DNA from: Paenibacillus glacialis
GTDB taxonomy: Bacteria; Bacillota; Bacilli; Paenibacillales; Paenibacillaceae
Assembly: GCF_001637205.1 (NCBI RefSeq)
Contig: NZ_LVJH01000007.1
Coordinates: 493,248-557,247 of the forward strand
Direction: 5' to 3'
DNA length: 64,000 nt
Shown here: positions 1 to 8,601 of the stretch, in pieces
How positions within the stretch are numbered: position 1 is the first letter of the stretch
How the letters are laid out: each line of letters starts with the position of its first letter
The notes under the pieces: model-generated
What the model was told of the DNA's origin: nothing
The model's database searches: none
The model's input: only the letters and a program-made list of their open reading frames with translations
Program-made: the position numbers and the translations under genes

Positions 1-1
1 A

Positions 2-232
2 TTCCTTCATGAGATGGTAGAGACTGCTTACGAGTATTATCACAGTACGGCAACTCAAGCCGCTAACGCTGCACAAGATGCGCAAGCTAAACGTCTTGTT
101 CTGACACATTTTAGTTCACGATATAAAGATCTAGAACAACTTGGACAGCTTCTTGATGAAGCTAAAGAAATTTTCCCAAATACAATGTTAGCAGAGGAAT
201 TTCACATCCTTCCAATTGAACGTATACAATGA
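2..232 (+). CDS. rnz: Ribonuclease Z, C-terminal fragment (5' end outside window)
   Basis: The open frame enters from the left edge and ends at TGA 230-232, so only the last 76 or so residues are visible. The segment LTHFSSRY followed by LLDEAKEIFPNTMLAEE is the typical end of the metallo-beta-lactamase-fold endonuclease that trims tRNA 3' ends. The HFSSRY histidine belongs to the zinc site in this family. The N-terminal HxHxDH metal motif would lie outside the window, so the call rests on the tail only. A strong hairpin terminator follows directly. Confidence 0.85.
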   Translation, partial: FLHEMVETAYEYYHSTATQAANAAQDAQAKRLVLTHFSSRYKDLEQLGQLLDEAKEIFPNTMLAEEFHILPIERIQ

Positions 233-234
233 GA

Positions 235-278
235 TAATTGATGTGTACAGTATTGTGAAGTACACATCAATTATTTTC
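235..278 (+). terminator. Rho-independent terminator after rnz
   Basis: A perfect 14-bp stem (TAATTGATGTGTAC at 235-248 pairing with 260-273) encloses an 11-base loop and is followed by TTTT. It closes the rnz transcript. Confidence 0.85.
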
Positions 279-648
279 CGGGCAAGCGCAAGTTTAGACA
301 CAGGGTTCCATAAAAACGCTAGGGAATTCGGTTATAGTTCGATAATATGTGACGAATGATGAGTGTAAATGATGCGATAAGTGGTGTTATAACCCTCAAC
401 TGTCAGAAAATAATGATTCGTTAAGTAGTAAAGTTATCTTTATATATTGAAATATTTCCTGCGATCTGAAATGATAAAGATTGAACTTGTGAGTGTAAAC
501 TTCAGTTCATTTATACGGATAAAGGTGTAACATTCCTGAGTAAATGGATATTACAGATATTTAAGCAATTTGATTAATGATTTATACAGTTAATTAAATA
601 GCGAGTGACACATTCATTGCTCTTACGTTGAAAGGATGTTTCTTAGAA
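279..648. other. AT-rich intergenic region with one copy of an interspersed palindrome
   Basis: No convincing ORF or RNA gene was seen. The stretch separates the rnz terminator from the HAD phosphatase gene and must hold its promoter, which could not be placed with confidence. Positions 474-515 resemble the palindromic repeat found at 29.8 and 57.7 kb, in the opposite orientation. Confidence 0.5.
474..515 (-). repeat. Interspersed palindromic repeat, diverged copy A
   Basis: The segment contains AGATTGAACT, then GTGAGTGTAAACTTCAGTTCA. It matches the reverse complement of the repeat at 29781-29827, with several substitutions and a shortened right arm. The arms AGATTGAACT and AGTTCA remain partly complementary. 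Confidence 0.5.
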
Positions 649-1437
649 ATGAAAAAGTCTAAAGGTCTATTAATTGATCTAGATGGCACGTTGTATCATG
701 GGAAGCATATGATTTCAGGCGCTGATATACTTATTAATACGTTGAAAGAGTTGAATATTCCGTATTTGTTCGTAACTAATAACTCATCGCGAACAGCAGA
801 AGATGTAGCTGACGTATTAAATTGTATGGGGATACAGGCTTCTCCTCACGATGTTTGCACATCATCACAAGCAGCCGCAAAATATATCGCTAATGAATCA
901 CCAGGCGCAAGAGTGGCTATTCTCGGAGAACACGGTCTACGTCACGCTTTATCGGAAGCTGGATTACAAGAAGTGCAAACCTCTCCGCAATATGTGGTAC
1001 AGGGAATTGACCGAACTTTTACATATCATTCTTTATCTGCAGCGATAGGTTGGATTAGTGAAGGGGCTCAGTCCATTCTTACTAACCCTGATTTACTTCT
1101 TCCTTCTGATAATGGCCAAATACCAGGTGCAGGCACGATTGCTGCTGCAATTGAAGCTGGATCTGGCGTGAAGCCTATCGTCATTGGTAAACCTTCCAGT
1201 CATTTAATGACCTATGCAACGGATATATTGGGTATGGAATCATCTGAAGTGATCGTTATTGGTGATAATATTCGTACTGATATTGCTGCCGGCGCAGCAG
1301 CTGGGTGTGAAACCGTGTTAGTACTTACAGGAATTACAACGGAAAATAACTTGCAGCAGCATATACAGTCTACAGGGGTAGAACCCGATGTCATTTGTAA
1401 AGACTTACATGAGCTTCTAAAGTTCCTGACTTCTTAA
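649..1437 (+). CDS. HAD-superfamily phosphatase, NagD/YutF type
   Basis: This 262-residue protein has HAD motif I LIDLDGTLYHG near the N-terminus, motif II VTNNSSR, the lysine motif VIGKPSS and motif III VIGDNIRTDIAAG, the order of NagD/p-nitrophenylphosphatase-type HAD hydrolases with a C2 cap. Such enzymes dephosphorylate small sugar or nucleoside phosphates; the real substrate cannot be read from sequence. The frame is open back to a TTG at 628, but the AAAGGA at 631-636 is well placed for ATG 649, so 649 is preferred. The gene is monocistronic, with about 70 bases before the glycosylase gene. Confidence 0.88.
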   Translation: MKKSKGLLIDLDGTLYHGKHMISGADILINTLKELNIPYLFVTNNSSRTAEDVADVLNCMGIQASPHDVCTSSQAAAKYIANESPGARVAILGEHGLRHALSEAGLQEVQTSPQYVVQGIDRTFTYHSLSAAIGWISEGAQSILTNPDLLLPSDNGQIPGAGTIAAAIEAGSGVKPIVIGKPSSHLMTYATDILGMESSEVIVIGDNIRTDIAAGAAAGCETVLVLTGITTENNLQQHIQSTGVEPDVICKDLHELLKFLTS

Positions 1438-1506
1438 ATGAAATTTAAATAATCCATTAAAACAAGTTATAATATATATTCTTATACAAGAAAGGGTTGA
1501 ATACAC

Positions 1507-2322
1507 ATGCCTGAAATGCCTGAAATGGAAAATTACCGAAAATTAATTTCTGATCAAATATTGAATATTCCTATCACAAATGTCATCGTGAACAGGGAAA
1601 AGTCCATAAATATTGAAGGAGATAATTTTATCTCTGAATTATTGAATACAAGAATTATTTTTATAGAACGTCGTGGTAAATATCTGAACTTTCATTTAAA
1701 TAATGGACGTAGATTGTTAGTGCATCTGATGCTTGGTGGACTCGTGTATGTTGGTACGGATGGTGATCTACCTCATCGAAATACGCAGGTGGAAATTTCA
1801 TTCGGAGCAACTACATTATACTTTATCGGTCTTCGTCTGGGTTACGTTCATCTGTTGTCTGCGAAGGAAGTAGAACAAGTGTTAGGTCAGCTTGGTCCGG
1901 AAATGACGGATCGTAGAATGGACATTAACCGGTTCTTTAATATCGTAAATGGTCGTCGTGGATCATTAAAAACGTTACTCGTGAACCAAAATGTCATCGC
2001 AGGGATTGGGAATCGTTATGCAGATGAGATTGCTTTTGAAGCGGGATTACTACCTTCAGCGAAGGTTCAGGACCTTGGGCCAGAAGTAATAGAGCGATTA
2101 TTCATGAGTACGAAATCTGTTCTAAGTAAAGCCGTTGATGCTGGTGGTTATATAGATATGCCTGTCACGAAAGATGATTCCCACACGGGTAGCTATAAAT
2201 CGGAGTTTAAAGTATATGACCGTGAAGGTGAGCTTTGCCCTCAGTGTGGTGGTATCGTGGTTAAAGCCGAGTTGAATAGTAAAAAAACGTTCTATTGCCC
2301 TACATGTCAGCATGAACAATGA
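1507..2322 (+). CDS. Formamidopyrimidine/Nei-family DNA glycosylase
   Basis: At 271 residues this has the Fpg/Nei layout. The N-terminal catalytic segment is MPEMPEMENYR (usually PELPEVE; Pro2 and Glu3 are kept). RRGKYL carries the conserved lysine. The H2TH region includes NQNVIAGIGNRYADE, and the C-terminus has a CxxC-x16-CxxC zinc finger. In the finger the arginine that normally contacts the lesion phosphate (GRxTFYC in relatives) is lysine here (KKTFYC). The enzyme should excise oxidised bases and nick the abasic site. The stop codon overlaps the start of the endonuclease IV gene by 11 bases. The unusual N-terminus suggests a paralogue rather than the main MutM, so no symbol is given. Confidence 0.9.
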   Translation: MPEMPEMENYRKLISDQILNIPITNVIVNREKSINIEGDNFISELLNTRIIFIERRGKYLNFHLNNGRRLLVHLMLGGLVYVGTDGDLPHRNTQVEISFGATTLYFIGLRLGYVHLLSAKEVEQVLGQLGPEMTDRRMDINRFFNIVNGRRGSLKTLLVNQNVIAGIGNRYADEIAFEAGLLPSAKVQDLGPEVIERLFMSTKSVLSKAVDAGGYIDMPVTKDDSHTGSYKSEFKVYDREGELCPQCGGIVVKAELNSKKTFYCPTCQHEQ

Positions 2323-3166
2323 CCTGAAGGTCGGGAGTCATATCAGTATTCGAGGCGGCTATGCGAAAGCAGCACGTCGCGCGATCGATATGGGGGCTCG
2401 GTCTTTTCAATATTTCCCGAAGAATCCACGAAGGCTTTATATCAAAGATTTCGATGCCAAAGACGCTGAAAAATGTAGGATTCTGTGCGTAGAGGCTGGG
2501 ATTGTAAGTATTGCACATACGCCTTATCCAGTTAATCTAGCTGTAGATCATAGCCATGAGCAAGCCTTGTACGATTTAACTGTGAGGTCAATACAAAATG
2601 ATCTGATTATAGCTGAAGCTTGTGGTTCACTAGGGGTAGTGGTTCATTTTGGCCAATATAAAGGAAATGATCCGTTACAAGGTTATAAAAATATATTAAA
2701 ATGTCTTAATGAGGTATTACTATCGTGGGAAGGAAATACAAAAATATTAATTGAGAATCAAGCTGGACACGGCCATAGTATGGGTACAACGCTTGAAGAG
2801 ATGGTTAATATCCGTAAGTTATCCCAATTCCCTGAGAAAATTGGCTTCTGTTTCGATACATGTCATGCATTTACAGCAGGAACATGGGATACTTCTCATA
2901 GCGATTCATTGTTTGAGAAAGGTCATGTATTGGATTATTGGCGTGATCTAATAGCTGTTCATCTCAATGATTCTCGTTTTCCTTACGGTTCTGGGCAAGA
3001 TCGACATGCACGAGTGGGAGAAGGGTTTATTGGAGAGCAGGCTTTTCAAGAACTATTAACCTACCACGGTATTCTTGATACGGCTATTGTGATGGAGACT
3101 GAAGCGGGCGAAGATGGAACGCACAAAGATGATATTGCCAGAGTCCTTCGGTGGACTTCGCAATGA
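2312..3166 (+). CDS. nfo: Endonuclease IV (AP endonuclease, TIM-barrel)
   Basis: The 284-residue protein shows the endonuclease IV signatures: VGSHISIRGGY at the N-terminus, VVVHFGQYKG, ILIENQAG, CFDTCHAFTAG, VHLNDS, DRHARVGEG and VMETEAG. Together these supply the His/Glu/Asp ligands of the trinuclear zinc site. It cleaves 5' of abasic sites. The start codon lies inside the end of the glycosylase gene, so the two are probably translationally coupled, pairing the enzyme that creates abasic sites with the one that cuts them. Confidence 0.93.
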   Translation: MNNDLKVGSHISIRGGYAKAARRAIDMGARSFQYFPKNPRRLYIKDFDAKDAEKCRILCVEAGIVSIAHTPYPVNLAVDHSHEQALYDLTVRSIQNDLIIAEACGSLGVVVHFGQYKGNDPLQGYKNILKCLNEVLLSWEGNTKILIENQAGHGHSMGTTLEEMVNIRKLSQFPEKIGFCFDTCHAFTAGTWDTSHSDSLFEKGHVLDYWRDLIAVHLNDSRFPYGSGQDRHARVGEGFIGEQAFQELLTYHGILDTAIVMETEAGEDGTHKDDIARVLRWTSQ

Positions 3167-3214
3167 AGGGATAACATAGGCGAGTTTGTCAGACCAATGA
3201 AGGGGTTGATCACT

Positions 3215-3562
3215 GTGATTCATTTGTACTTAGATGACTATCGTCGCTGTCCCAAAGGTTTCGCCTTAGCTCGTAGTGGAGAAGAATGTTTGATAATGCT
3301 TCGGGAAAGTGAAGTTGATATATTATCTCTAGATTATGAACTAGGGTTTGATAGTGAGATGTGTGGTAGGGATGTAGTGACTGCTCTCATTCGTGAAGGC
3401 TTGTATCCACGAGAGGTTTATCTACATACGTCGAGTCTGGCTGGCAAGCAGGAGATGTATCAGTTGTTGTATGAGCATAAACCTGAGGGTATGATCCTCC
3501 ACAATGGGCCTATGAGTGATGAGTTGTTAGGCCGGATTGCTAAGGCTGCTGATCTAACATGA
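3215..3562 (+). CDS. Receiver-like protein (cREC type, cyclic-phosphate processing receiver)
   Basis: This small protein of about 115 residues has a receiver-like fold pattern: IHLYLDDYR, DILSLDYELG and VYLHTSS. The acidic DD pair, a central Asp and a Ser near the third strand are all visible, with GRDVV after the phosphoacceptor strand. It matches the group annotated as cyclic-phosphate-processing receiver domain proteins, whose function is unproven. The frame is open from ATG 3197, but AAGGGG at 3200-3205 fits GTG 3215 better and gives the compact start MIHLYLDD. It overlaps the thioredoxin-like gene by four bases. Confidence 0.7.
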   Translation: MIHLYLDDYRRCPKGFALARSGEECLIMLRESEVDILSLDYELGFDSEMCGRDVVTALIREGLYPREVYLHTSSLAGKQEMYQLLYEHKPEGMILHNGPMSDELLGRIAKAADLT

Positions 3563-3876
3563 GGATGCTTAATGAGCAAGAGTTACGCTTTCTAATGGAT
3601 ATTAAGGGTAAGCCTATCGCTATATTTCTGTTTACGCCACTATGTGGAACCTGTAAAGTGGCTCGACGGATGTTGGAAGTGGTTGAACAATTACTTCCTG
3701 AAGACACACTATCAACAGCGGATGTTAACATGATGCCTCAAGTAGCTCAAGACTACCAAATTAAAAGTGTACCTGCTCTTATGCTGATGGATGCAGATCG
3801 TAGCCATCCACCAAGGATACGCTATCGTATGGGTTCTGTGGAAGAGTTGTTAGACGTGATAAGGAGCGTGCCGTGA
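3559..3876 (+). CDS. Thioredoxin-fold protein with CGTC active site
   Basis: The protein has 105 residues, close to a bare thioredoxin domain. IAIFLFTPLCGTCKVARRM holds a CxxC motif at the end of the first strand, and IKSVPALMLM carries the cis-proline preceding loop. No signal peptide is seen, so it is cytoplasmic. A disulfide reductase or thiol-exchange role is likely. It starts at ATG 3559 in an ATGA overlap with the upstream receiver gene (ATG 3565 is possible) and abuts the ABC ATPase gene downstream, so the genes share one transcript. Confidence 0.8.
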   Translation: MRMLNEQELRFLMDIKGKPIAIFLFTPLCGTCKVARRMLEVVEQLLPEDTLSTADVNMMPQVAQDYQIKSVPALMLMDADRSHPPRIRYRMGSVEELLDVIRSVP

Positions 3877-4650
3877 ATGATATCGATGCAGCATATTACA
3901 CTGCAAAGAGAGAATGATATAATACTGAATGATGTATCTCTCGAAATTAAAAGTGGTGAAAACTGGGCTATCTTAGGTCGGAATGGTTCTGGAAAGACAA
4001 CACTCTTAGAAATGATGACGGGTTACCTCTTTCCTAGCCGAGGCCGAGTTGAAGTAATGGGTAATGTGTATGGGCAGTGTGATATTCGTGAAATACGCAA
4101 AAGTATTGGTTATATCAGTCCTTCTTTATTAGATAGATTTGCTATGACGGATCCTGTGTGGGAAGTTGTTGCTACGGGTGCGTATGCATACTTGCGCTTC
4201 TATGAGACTATTCCTCAAGAAGTGAAAGAGGACGCATATCGACTACTTGAAGAAATGAATATGGCTCGATTAGCAGAACATACATTAGGTACTTTATCTC
4301 AAGGGGAACGTAAAAAGGTGTTACTGGCGCGCTGCCTAATGGGAAATCCCAAGATTCTTATTATGGACGAGCCTTGTGCAGGTCTTGATCTGTTTGAACG
4401 TGAAAAAATGCTAATAGAAGTAGATCGTTTGCGACAACGTGATATAACGGTCGTCTATGTAACTCATCATGTAGAGGAAATCGTTCCACTCTTTACCCAT
4501 GTAGCACTCATCAAAGACGGTCGCTTAGCTGGTGCAGGACCGAAAGAACAAGTACTAAATAAAGAAATGATTATGCGTACCTATGAAATTCCAGTTGAAC
4601 TGGAATGGGACGGCGGACGTCCCTGGATCAAGGTAACTTCTGGAGGTTAA
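3877..4650 (+). CDS. Stand-alone ABC ATPase, YlmA-like
   Basis: A single nucleotide-binding domain of 257 residues: Walker A GRNGSGKTTLLEMM, signature LSQGERKKV (S-x-G-E variant), Walker B ILIMDEPCAGLD and switch histidine VYVTHH. There is no membrane partner next to it. AAGGAG at 3861-3866 sets the start at ATG 3877, directly after the previous stop. It resembles YlmA-type soluble ABC ATPases. The substrate or target is unknown. Confidence 0.85.
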   Translation: MISMQHITLQRENDIILNDVSLEIKSGENWAILGRNGSGKTTLLEMMTGYLFPSRGRVEVMGNVYGQCDIREIRKSIGYISPSLLDRFAMTDPVWEVVATGAYAYLRFYETIPQEVKEDAYRLLEEMNMARLAEHTLGTLSQGERKKVLLARCLMGNPKILIMDEPCAGLDLFEREKMLIEVDRLRQRDITVVYVTHHVEEIVPLFTHVALIKDGRLAGAGPKEQVLNKEMIMRTYEIPVELEWDGGRPWIKVTSGG

Positions 4651-4656
4651 TCCAAC

Positions 4657-5736
4657 TTGGATGATAATAAAGTAAATATAAATGAAGTAGTAGAACAAGA
4701 AGAGCAACAAGAGCAACGTCAGTCACGGTTTATTGTTACAGCAAATCATGGATTTGCTCCATTCGCACAAGAGGAACTACGTCGCTTATTCGGTAGTGTC
4801 AAAAGTTCTGTACTTATCTCAGGTGAAGTATTTCTTGTGAGCGTGGCATATACATGGCATGAAGTTGCATCCATGATTGCAAATCAAGCGCCTATATTTG
4901 TAAGACATATTCAACCTGTTGATATCGAGATTGGCGCTGATCAATTAGATGTTGGTGTGAGTGAATTGAAGGCCTATCTACTTCGTCAAGAAGAACTACA
5001 AGGTGCAAGTGTTTCCCTTCATGTACGTAAGTCGGAACAAAGTTTAAGTGAAAAAAGTGCGGGTGCTCTCAGAGAGCAACTACTTGCAGAATTGGAAGAA
5101 CTACATGCGGAATTCACAGTTCAAGATGCGAAGTGGATACTTTCGGTGTTTGTATCATCCGATCATATCTATGCCGGTGTATCGCTCCCTAAGGATAACC
5201 TTTCCGATTGGAACGGTGGAGCTGTTCGCTTCCAACGCGAAGAAGGCCAGATTTCTCGTGCCAAATTCAAATTGCTGGAAGCAGAGAAGTCCTTCGGAAT
5301 TGATTTCTCAGCTTTTCGTCATGCGCTTGATATAGGTGCGGCACCTGGGGGATGGACTTCATTCTTACTTGAGCGTGGCATTCATGTGACTGCGGTTGAT
5401 CCAGCGAAGATGCATGAGTCATTAGTGAATAACCCACAATTAAAGATTATGCGAAAGAATGCGTCTCAAGTGAAGTTCCGTGACAACCAATTTGATTTGC
5501 TTGTCTGCGATATGAGTTGGAGTCCTAAACAAATGGTTAAGCTCGTTAAAGATTTACTCTATTGTCTGTCCCCAGGGGGAACAGCCATTGTAACGGTTAA
5601 GCTCATGCATAAGAAGCCAATGGCATTGATCAAAGAAGTGATTGCTTCATTTGAAGAGGATCAGATGCAATTGCAATATGCTAAACAGCTATTTCATAAT
5701 CGCGACGAAATAACACTTCATATGATTAAATATTAA
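4657..5736 (+). CDS. RlmM-like SAM-dependent RNA methyltransferase
   Basis: The 359-residue protein has an N-terminal THUMP-like/RNA-binding half and a C-terminal Rossmann methyltransferase half. The SAM site is ALDIGAAPGGWTSFLLERG, as in FtsJ/RlmM enzymes. A K-D-K-E style tetrad is visible: Lys in SRAKFKLLEAE, Asp in LLVCDMSW, Lys in TVKLMHKK and Glu in EITLHM. This tetrad is typical of 2'-O-ribose RNA methyltransferases. GGAGG at about 4642 favours the TTG start at 4657. It is the last gene of the 3.2-5.7 kb run. The rRNA site it modifies is not known from sequence. Confidence 0.85.
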   Translation: MDDNKVNINEVVEQEEQQEQRQSRFIVTANHGFAPFAQEELRRLFGSVKSSVLISGEVFLVSVAYTWHEVASMIANQAPIFVRHIQPVDIEIGADQLDVGVSELKAYLLRQEELQGASVSLHVRKSEQSLSEKSAGALREQLLAELEELHAEFTVQDAKWILSVFVSSDHIYAGVSLPKDNLSDWNGGAVRFQREEGQISRAKFKLLEAEKSFGIDFSAFRHALDIGAAPGGWTSFLLERGIHVTAVDPAKMHESLVNNPQLKIMRKNASQVKFRDNQFDLLVCDMSWSPKQMVKLVKDLLYCLSPGGTAIVTVKLMHKKPMALIKEVIASFEEDQMQLQYAKQLFHNRDEITLHMIKY

Positions 5737-5790
5737 TGGGTTGAAATTAATTAGTCTTAGCATAACCCTCTAATATCTGCATTTGATTAG

Positions 5791-5970
5791 GGTGTTTGGG
5801 CGAGTGAATTGCAATATGTTAATCGAGATCTAGAAGACTAACTAGCTGGAACACACTCAACCGATGGAGAAATTCAACTGAAAGATCTCTTTCGTAAGTT
5901 GTCTACGCATCTGCAAGGGCATATGGAACAGATTGAGCGAAATCTTGTGGCATTTGCTCTGCAAAAATAA
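5791..5970 (+). pseudogene. Relic of a DinB-family gene
   Basis: One frame reads VWASELQYVNRDLED, then TAA, then a continuation LAGTHSTDGEIQLKDLF and HLQGHMEQIERNLVAF up to TAA 5968-5970. The H-L-x-x-H-x-x-Q-I-x-R pattern is the closing helix of DinB/YfiT four-helix-bundle proteins. The N-terminal part is missing and an in-frame stop interrupts what is left, so this is a decayed 3' fragment. It fills the gap between the methyltransferase gene and the secretion-like cluster. Confidence 0.55.
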
Positions 5971-6129
5971 TCCTTTACAAGTAACTTTGTAATGATCTAT
6001 ACTAGTTCCAAAATTAACCATATACCATGAATAGGGAAAGTATCCCGAAAAGCATGAAGATTATCGGTGTAGACCGGTTCTTCACTTTTCAGGGTACTTT
6101 CTTTTTTTGTGTTGTGGAATGGGGGTGGA

Positions 6130-7605
6130 ATGATGAATCAACGTTTCTTACTTCTGAAGGGACAAATCATTGGTGGAAGATACCTGATCCAACAGGTCAT
6201 AGGGTCTGGAGGCATGAGCCATGTGTATTTAGCCGATGATTTGAAATTGCCTGGAAAGCAATGGGCAGTGAAGCAGTGTTTTTCTTTTCCACAGCAATTT
6301 ACCAACATCGAGGATGAAGCCGAATTATTAACAACATTAAGTCATCCACGATTACCGAGGATTGTAGATTTTTTCCCTCCTGATGTCAAAGGAAATGCCT
6401 ATTTAGTCATGGACTATATCCAAGGGGTGACATTAGAGAAATATTTGAGTAGTCGTAGTGGAAAAGTGAAGATCGATTTTATAATACGGTTGGCCGAACA
6501 AGTCCTTGATGTACTTGAATATCTACATCAACATGACCCTCCCATTGTCTTTCGCGACCTCAAGCCATCCAATATTATGCTGACGTCACAACTAGAGTTA
6601 CGACTAATTGATTTTGGGATCGCTAGAAATTACAAGCAAGAACGATCCGAAGATACGGTCAAGCTTGGAACTGTTGGGTTCGCGGCACCAGAACAGTATG
6701 GCAGTGGTCAAAGCGATGCGAGATCTGACTTGTATGGATTTGGTGCTTTGCTCTTATATCTTGTAACAGGAGGAATAGCTAGCGAATGGTCAGATCGTGT
6801 AGAGTCTGTTATTCGACGTGATTGTCCTAATGAAATAATTCCCATTCTACGTAAATGTCTGCAACAATCACCAGAAGACCGATTTCAATCAGCAAGTGAA
6901 ATAAGTAGAACGTTGATGAATTATCAACAAACTCCTAGTAATTCACCTCAAGCTATAGGAACGGGGCATGTTGGAACTCGAGTGATTACGGTTATGGGTG
7001 TGAGTTCAGGTGCAGGCGCTACACATACCGCAATTTGCATCGCTCATTATTTGGCTAGAACATCCAGTAAAGTGGCTATCGTTGAGATGAACATGGAAGC
7101 GAGCGCATTTACTCGAATTCAGCAAATCGTCGAAGGAGAGGATGGTCTTGTCATTCAACATGAACGACGTTTCTCCGTAGAAGGTGTTGATTACTATCGT
7201 CAGACTGAAAGAGAATATCTGATCGAATTGCTCGGAGGCAGTTACAATTTCGTAATCATGGATCTGGGATCATACCACGAGAACGATACATTGGAAGAAT
7301 TTCTACGTGCGGACATTCCGATTCTGGTCGGATGGGGTTCGGAGTGGCGGATGCAGGATATGAGCGAATGTATTAGCGGCCTTACGAGATATCCTCAGAA
7401 CAAATGGGTGTATTGTCTACCCCTAGCACCATCAGATGCGGTACAACGTCTTCGTAAATTAATCAATAGCAATAAAGTGTATAGTGTACCATTGCATCTC
7501 GATCCTTTCGATCGGTGTGAGGAGATGGACAAATTAATGAATCAACTATTTAAAGGGATTATTCCTGATATGGTGAAGCGTAGAAGGTTTCGATTCGGAT
7601 TATGA
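6130..7605 (+). CDS. Ser/Thr protein kinase fused to a MinD/CpaE-like domain
   Basis: Residues about 15-275 form a Hanks-type kinase: glycine loop VIGSGGMSHVY, catalytic lysine WAVKQ, catalytic loop VFRDLKPSN (Asp about 143; the usual HRD histidine is Phe), LIDFGIAR and FAAPEQYG. Residues about 285-491 form a MinD/CpaE-like module (VITVMGVSSGAGATHTA, then VAIVEMN and FVIMDLG), but the P-loop lysine is Ala and the signature lysine is absent, so ATP hydrolysis there is doubtful. No transmembrane helix or PASTA repeat is seen. A GGGGGTGG site fits ATG 6130 or 6133; the frame opens at GTG 6109. It heads the Tad-like cluster and may regulate its assembly. Confidence 0.85.
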   Translation: MMNQRFLLLKGQIIGGRYLIQQVIGSGGMSHVYLADDLKLPGKQWAVKQCFSFPQQFTNIEDEAELLTTLSHPRLPRIVDFFPPDVKGNAYLVMDYIQGVTLEKYLSSRSGKVKIDFIIRLAEQVLDVLEYLHQHDPPIVFRDLKPSNIMLTSQLELRLIDFGIARNYKQERSEDTVKLGTVGFAAPEQYGSGQSDARSDLYGFGALLLYLVTGGIASEWSDRVESVIRRDCPNEIIPILRKCLQQSPEDRFQSASEISRTLMNYQQTPSNSPQAIGTGHVGTRVITVMGVSSGAGATHTAICIAHYLARTSSKVAIVEMNMEASAFTRIQQIVEGEDGLVIQHERRFSVEGVDYYRQTEREYLIELLGGSYNFVIMDLGSYHENDTLEEFLRADIPILVGWGSEWRMQDMSECISGLTRYPQNKWVYCLPLAPSDAVQRLRKLINSNKVYSVPLHLDPFDRCEEMDKLMNQLFKGIIPDMVKRRRFRFGL

Positions 7606-7701
7606 GAGCTTGTAACGCAATAACGAATCAAATGAACAGCAAACACTATTGGATCAAAGACAAATTACACATGCTCTACGAAGAGTAGGAAGGAGAAAGA
7701 C

Positions 7702-8550
7702 ATGAGTACAGTTGCTTTTTGGAGTCCTCTACGGGGAGGGAGCGGGAGTACAGCTCATACCGCTGCTGTTGCATCCATGATTGGAATGGAATATCGAGTT
7801 CGTATGTTACTGGGACATGGTGGGGCAGTAGGTGAAAGAGTAGAGGAGGCATTTCAGACGGGAAGAGGAGCATTAGATCATTCGTTTATTTCATCTATTG
7901 ACTGCGGTATGGATGCTTTGGAGCGTTTATGTTTGAATCGACGTCTTAATAAAGAGAATATTCGCGATTATACGGTACCCTTGATGCCAGAAAGGTTCGA
8001 CTTTATTACTGGAAATGCCAAAAAGGAAGGTACTCTTCCTGGCTACAGATCTTCATTATTACCATCGATTCTTTCCTGCGCTAATGAATATTATGATCTC
8101 GTGCTTATGGATGCAGGATGTGGTTTTGAAGATTTGGATTCCAAGGGAGATGGTGCACTTCTGAATCATGCAGATCTAATTGTCGTTAGCCTAACTCAAA
8201 ATATCCAAGCATTAGAGGGTTTCTTCACGGGAGGACAGCTTCCAGCCGCACTGCAACATAAGCCGTATATCATTGTCGTTGGAAGATATGATCCTCATTC
8301 CCACTGCACATTACAAAATATGAAAAAAAGATTTGGATTCAAAGGATCACTTCACGGCATTCCTTATTCAACTGAGTTACTAGATGCCTGGAATATGAAA
8401 GCTGTATTACCGTTCATACATAGAAGTAGACACGTGAATAGTCATCAACCTGCGGCTGCCTTCTATGAAAGTATTCGGTCAGTGACAAAGGATATTATGG
8501 AGCAGCTCAACTTAAGTTCATCAGTCAAAAGGATGGTGAGGGGCGCCTAA
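7702..8550 (+). CDS. CpaE/ParA-like P-loop-fold protein (paralogue 1)
   Basis: The 282-residue protein begins TVAFWSPLRGGSGSTAHTA, matching the deviant Walker A region of ParA/MinD/CpaE proteins. The signature lysine is Arg and the P-loop lysine is Ser. Later strands follow the family: DLVLMDAGCG (switch region) and ADLIVVSLTQN. It is a clear paralogue of the protein at 10634-11455; both share a DALERL motif, a (I/V)RDxTxPxxxxRxDxxTG stretch and YIIVxGxYD. An AAGGAG sits before ATG 7702. In Tad systems CpaE/TadZ positions the pilus machine at a cell site; a similar role is inferred. Confidence 0.75.
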   Translation: MSTVAFWSPLRGGSGSTAHTAAVASMIGMEYRVRMLLGHGGAVGERVEEAFQTGRGALDHSFISSIDCGMDALERLCLNRRLNKENIRDYTVPLMPERFDFITGNAKKEGTLPGYRSSLLPSILSCANEYYDLVLMDAGCGFEDLDSKGDGALLNHADLIVVSLTQNIQALEGFFTGGQLPAALQHKPYIIVVGRYDPHSHCTLQNMKKRFGFKGSLHGIPYSTELLDAWNMKAVLPFIHRSRHVNSHQPAAAFYESIRSVTKDIMEQLNLSSSVKRMVRGA

Positions 8551-8601
8551 ATGCTCTTCGGAAGGCACTTAAGCTTGGTTACATAACTAAGAGATCGATC
8601 T

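Noticed and set aside
6027..6239. 70-codon frame overlapping the kinase start
   Set aside because: It lies in another frame of the leader and of the kinase gene, has no ribosome site of its own, and its sequence shows no family pattern.
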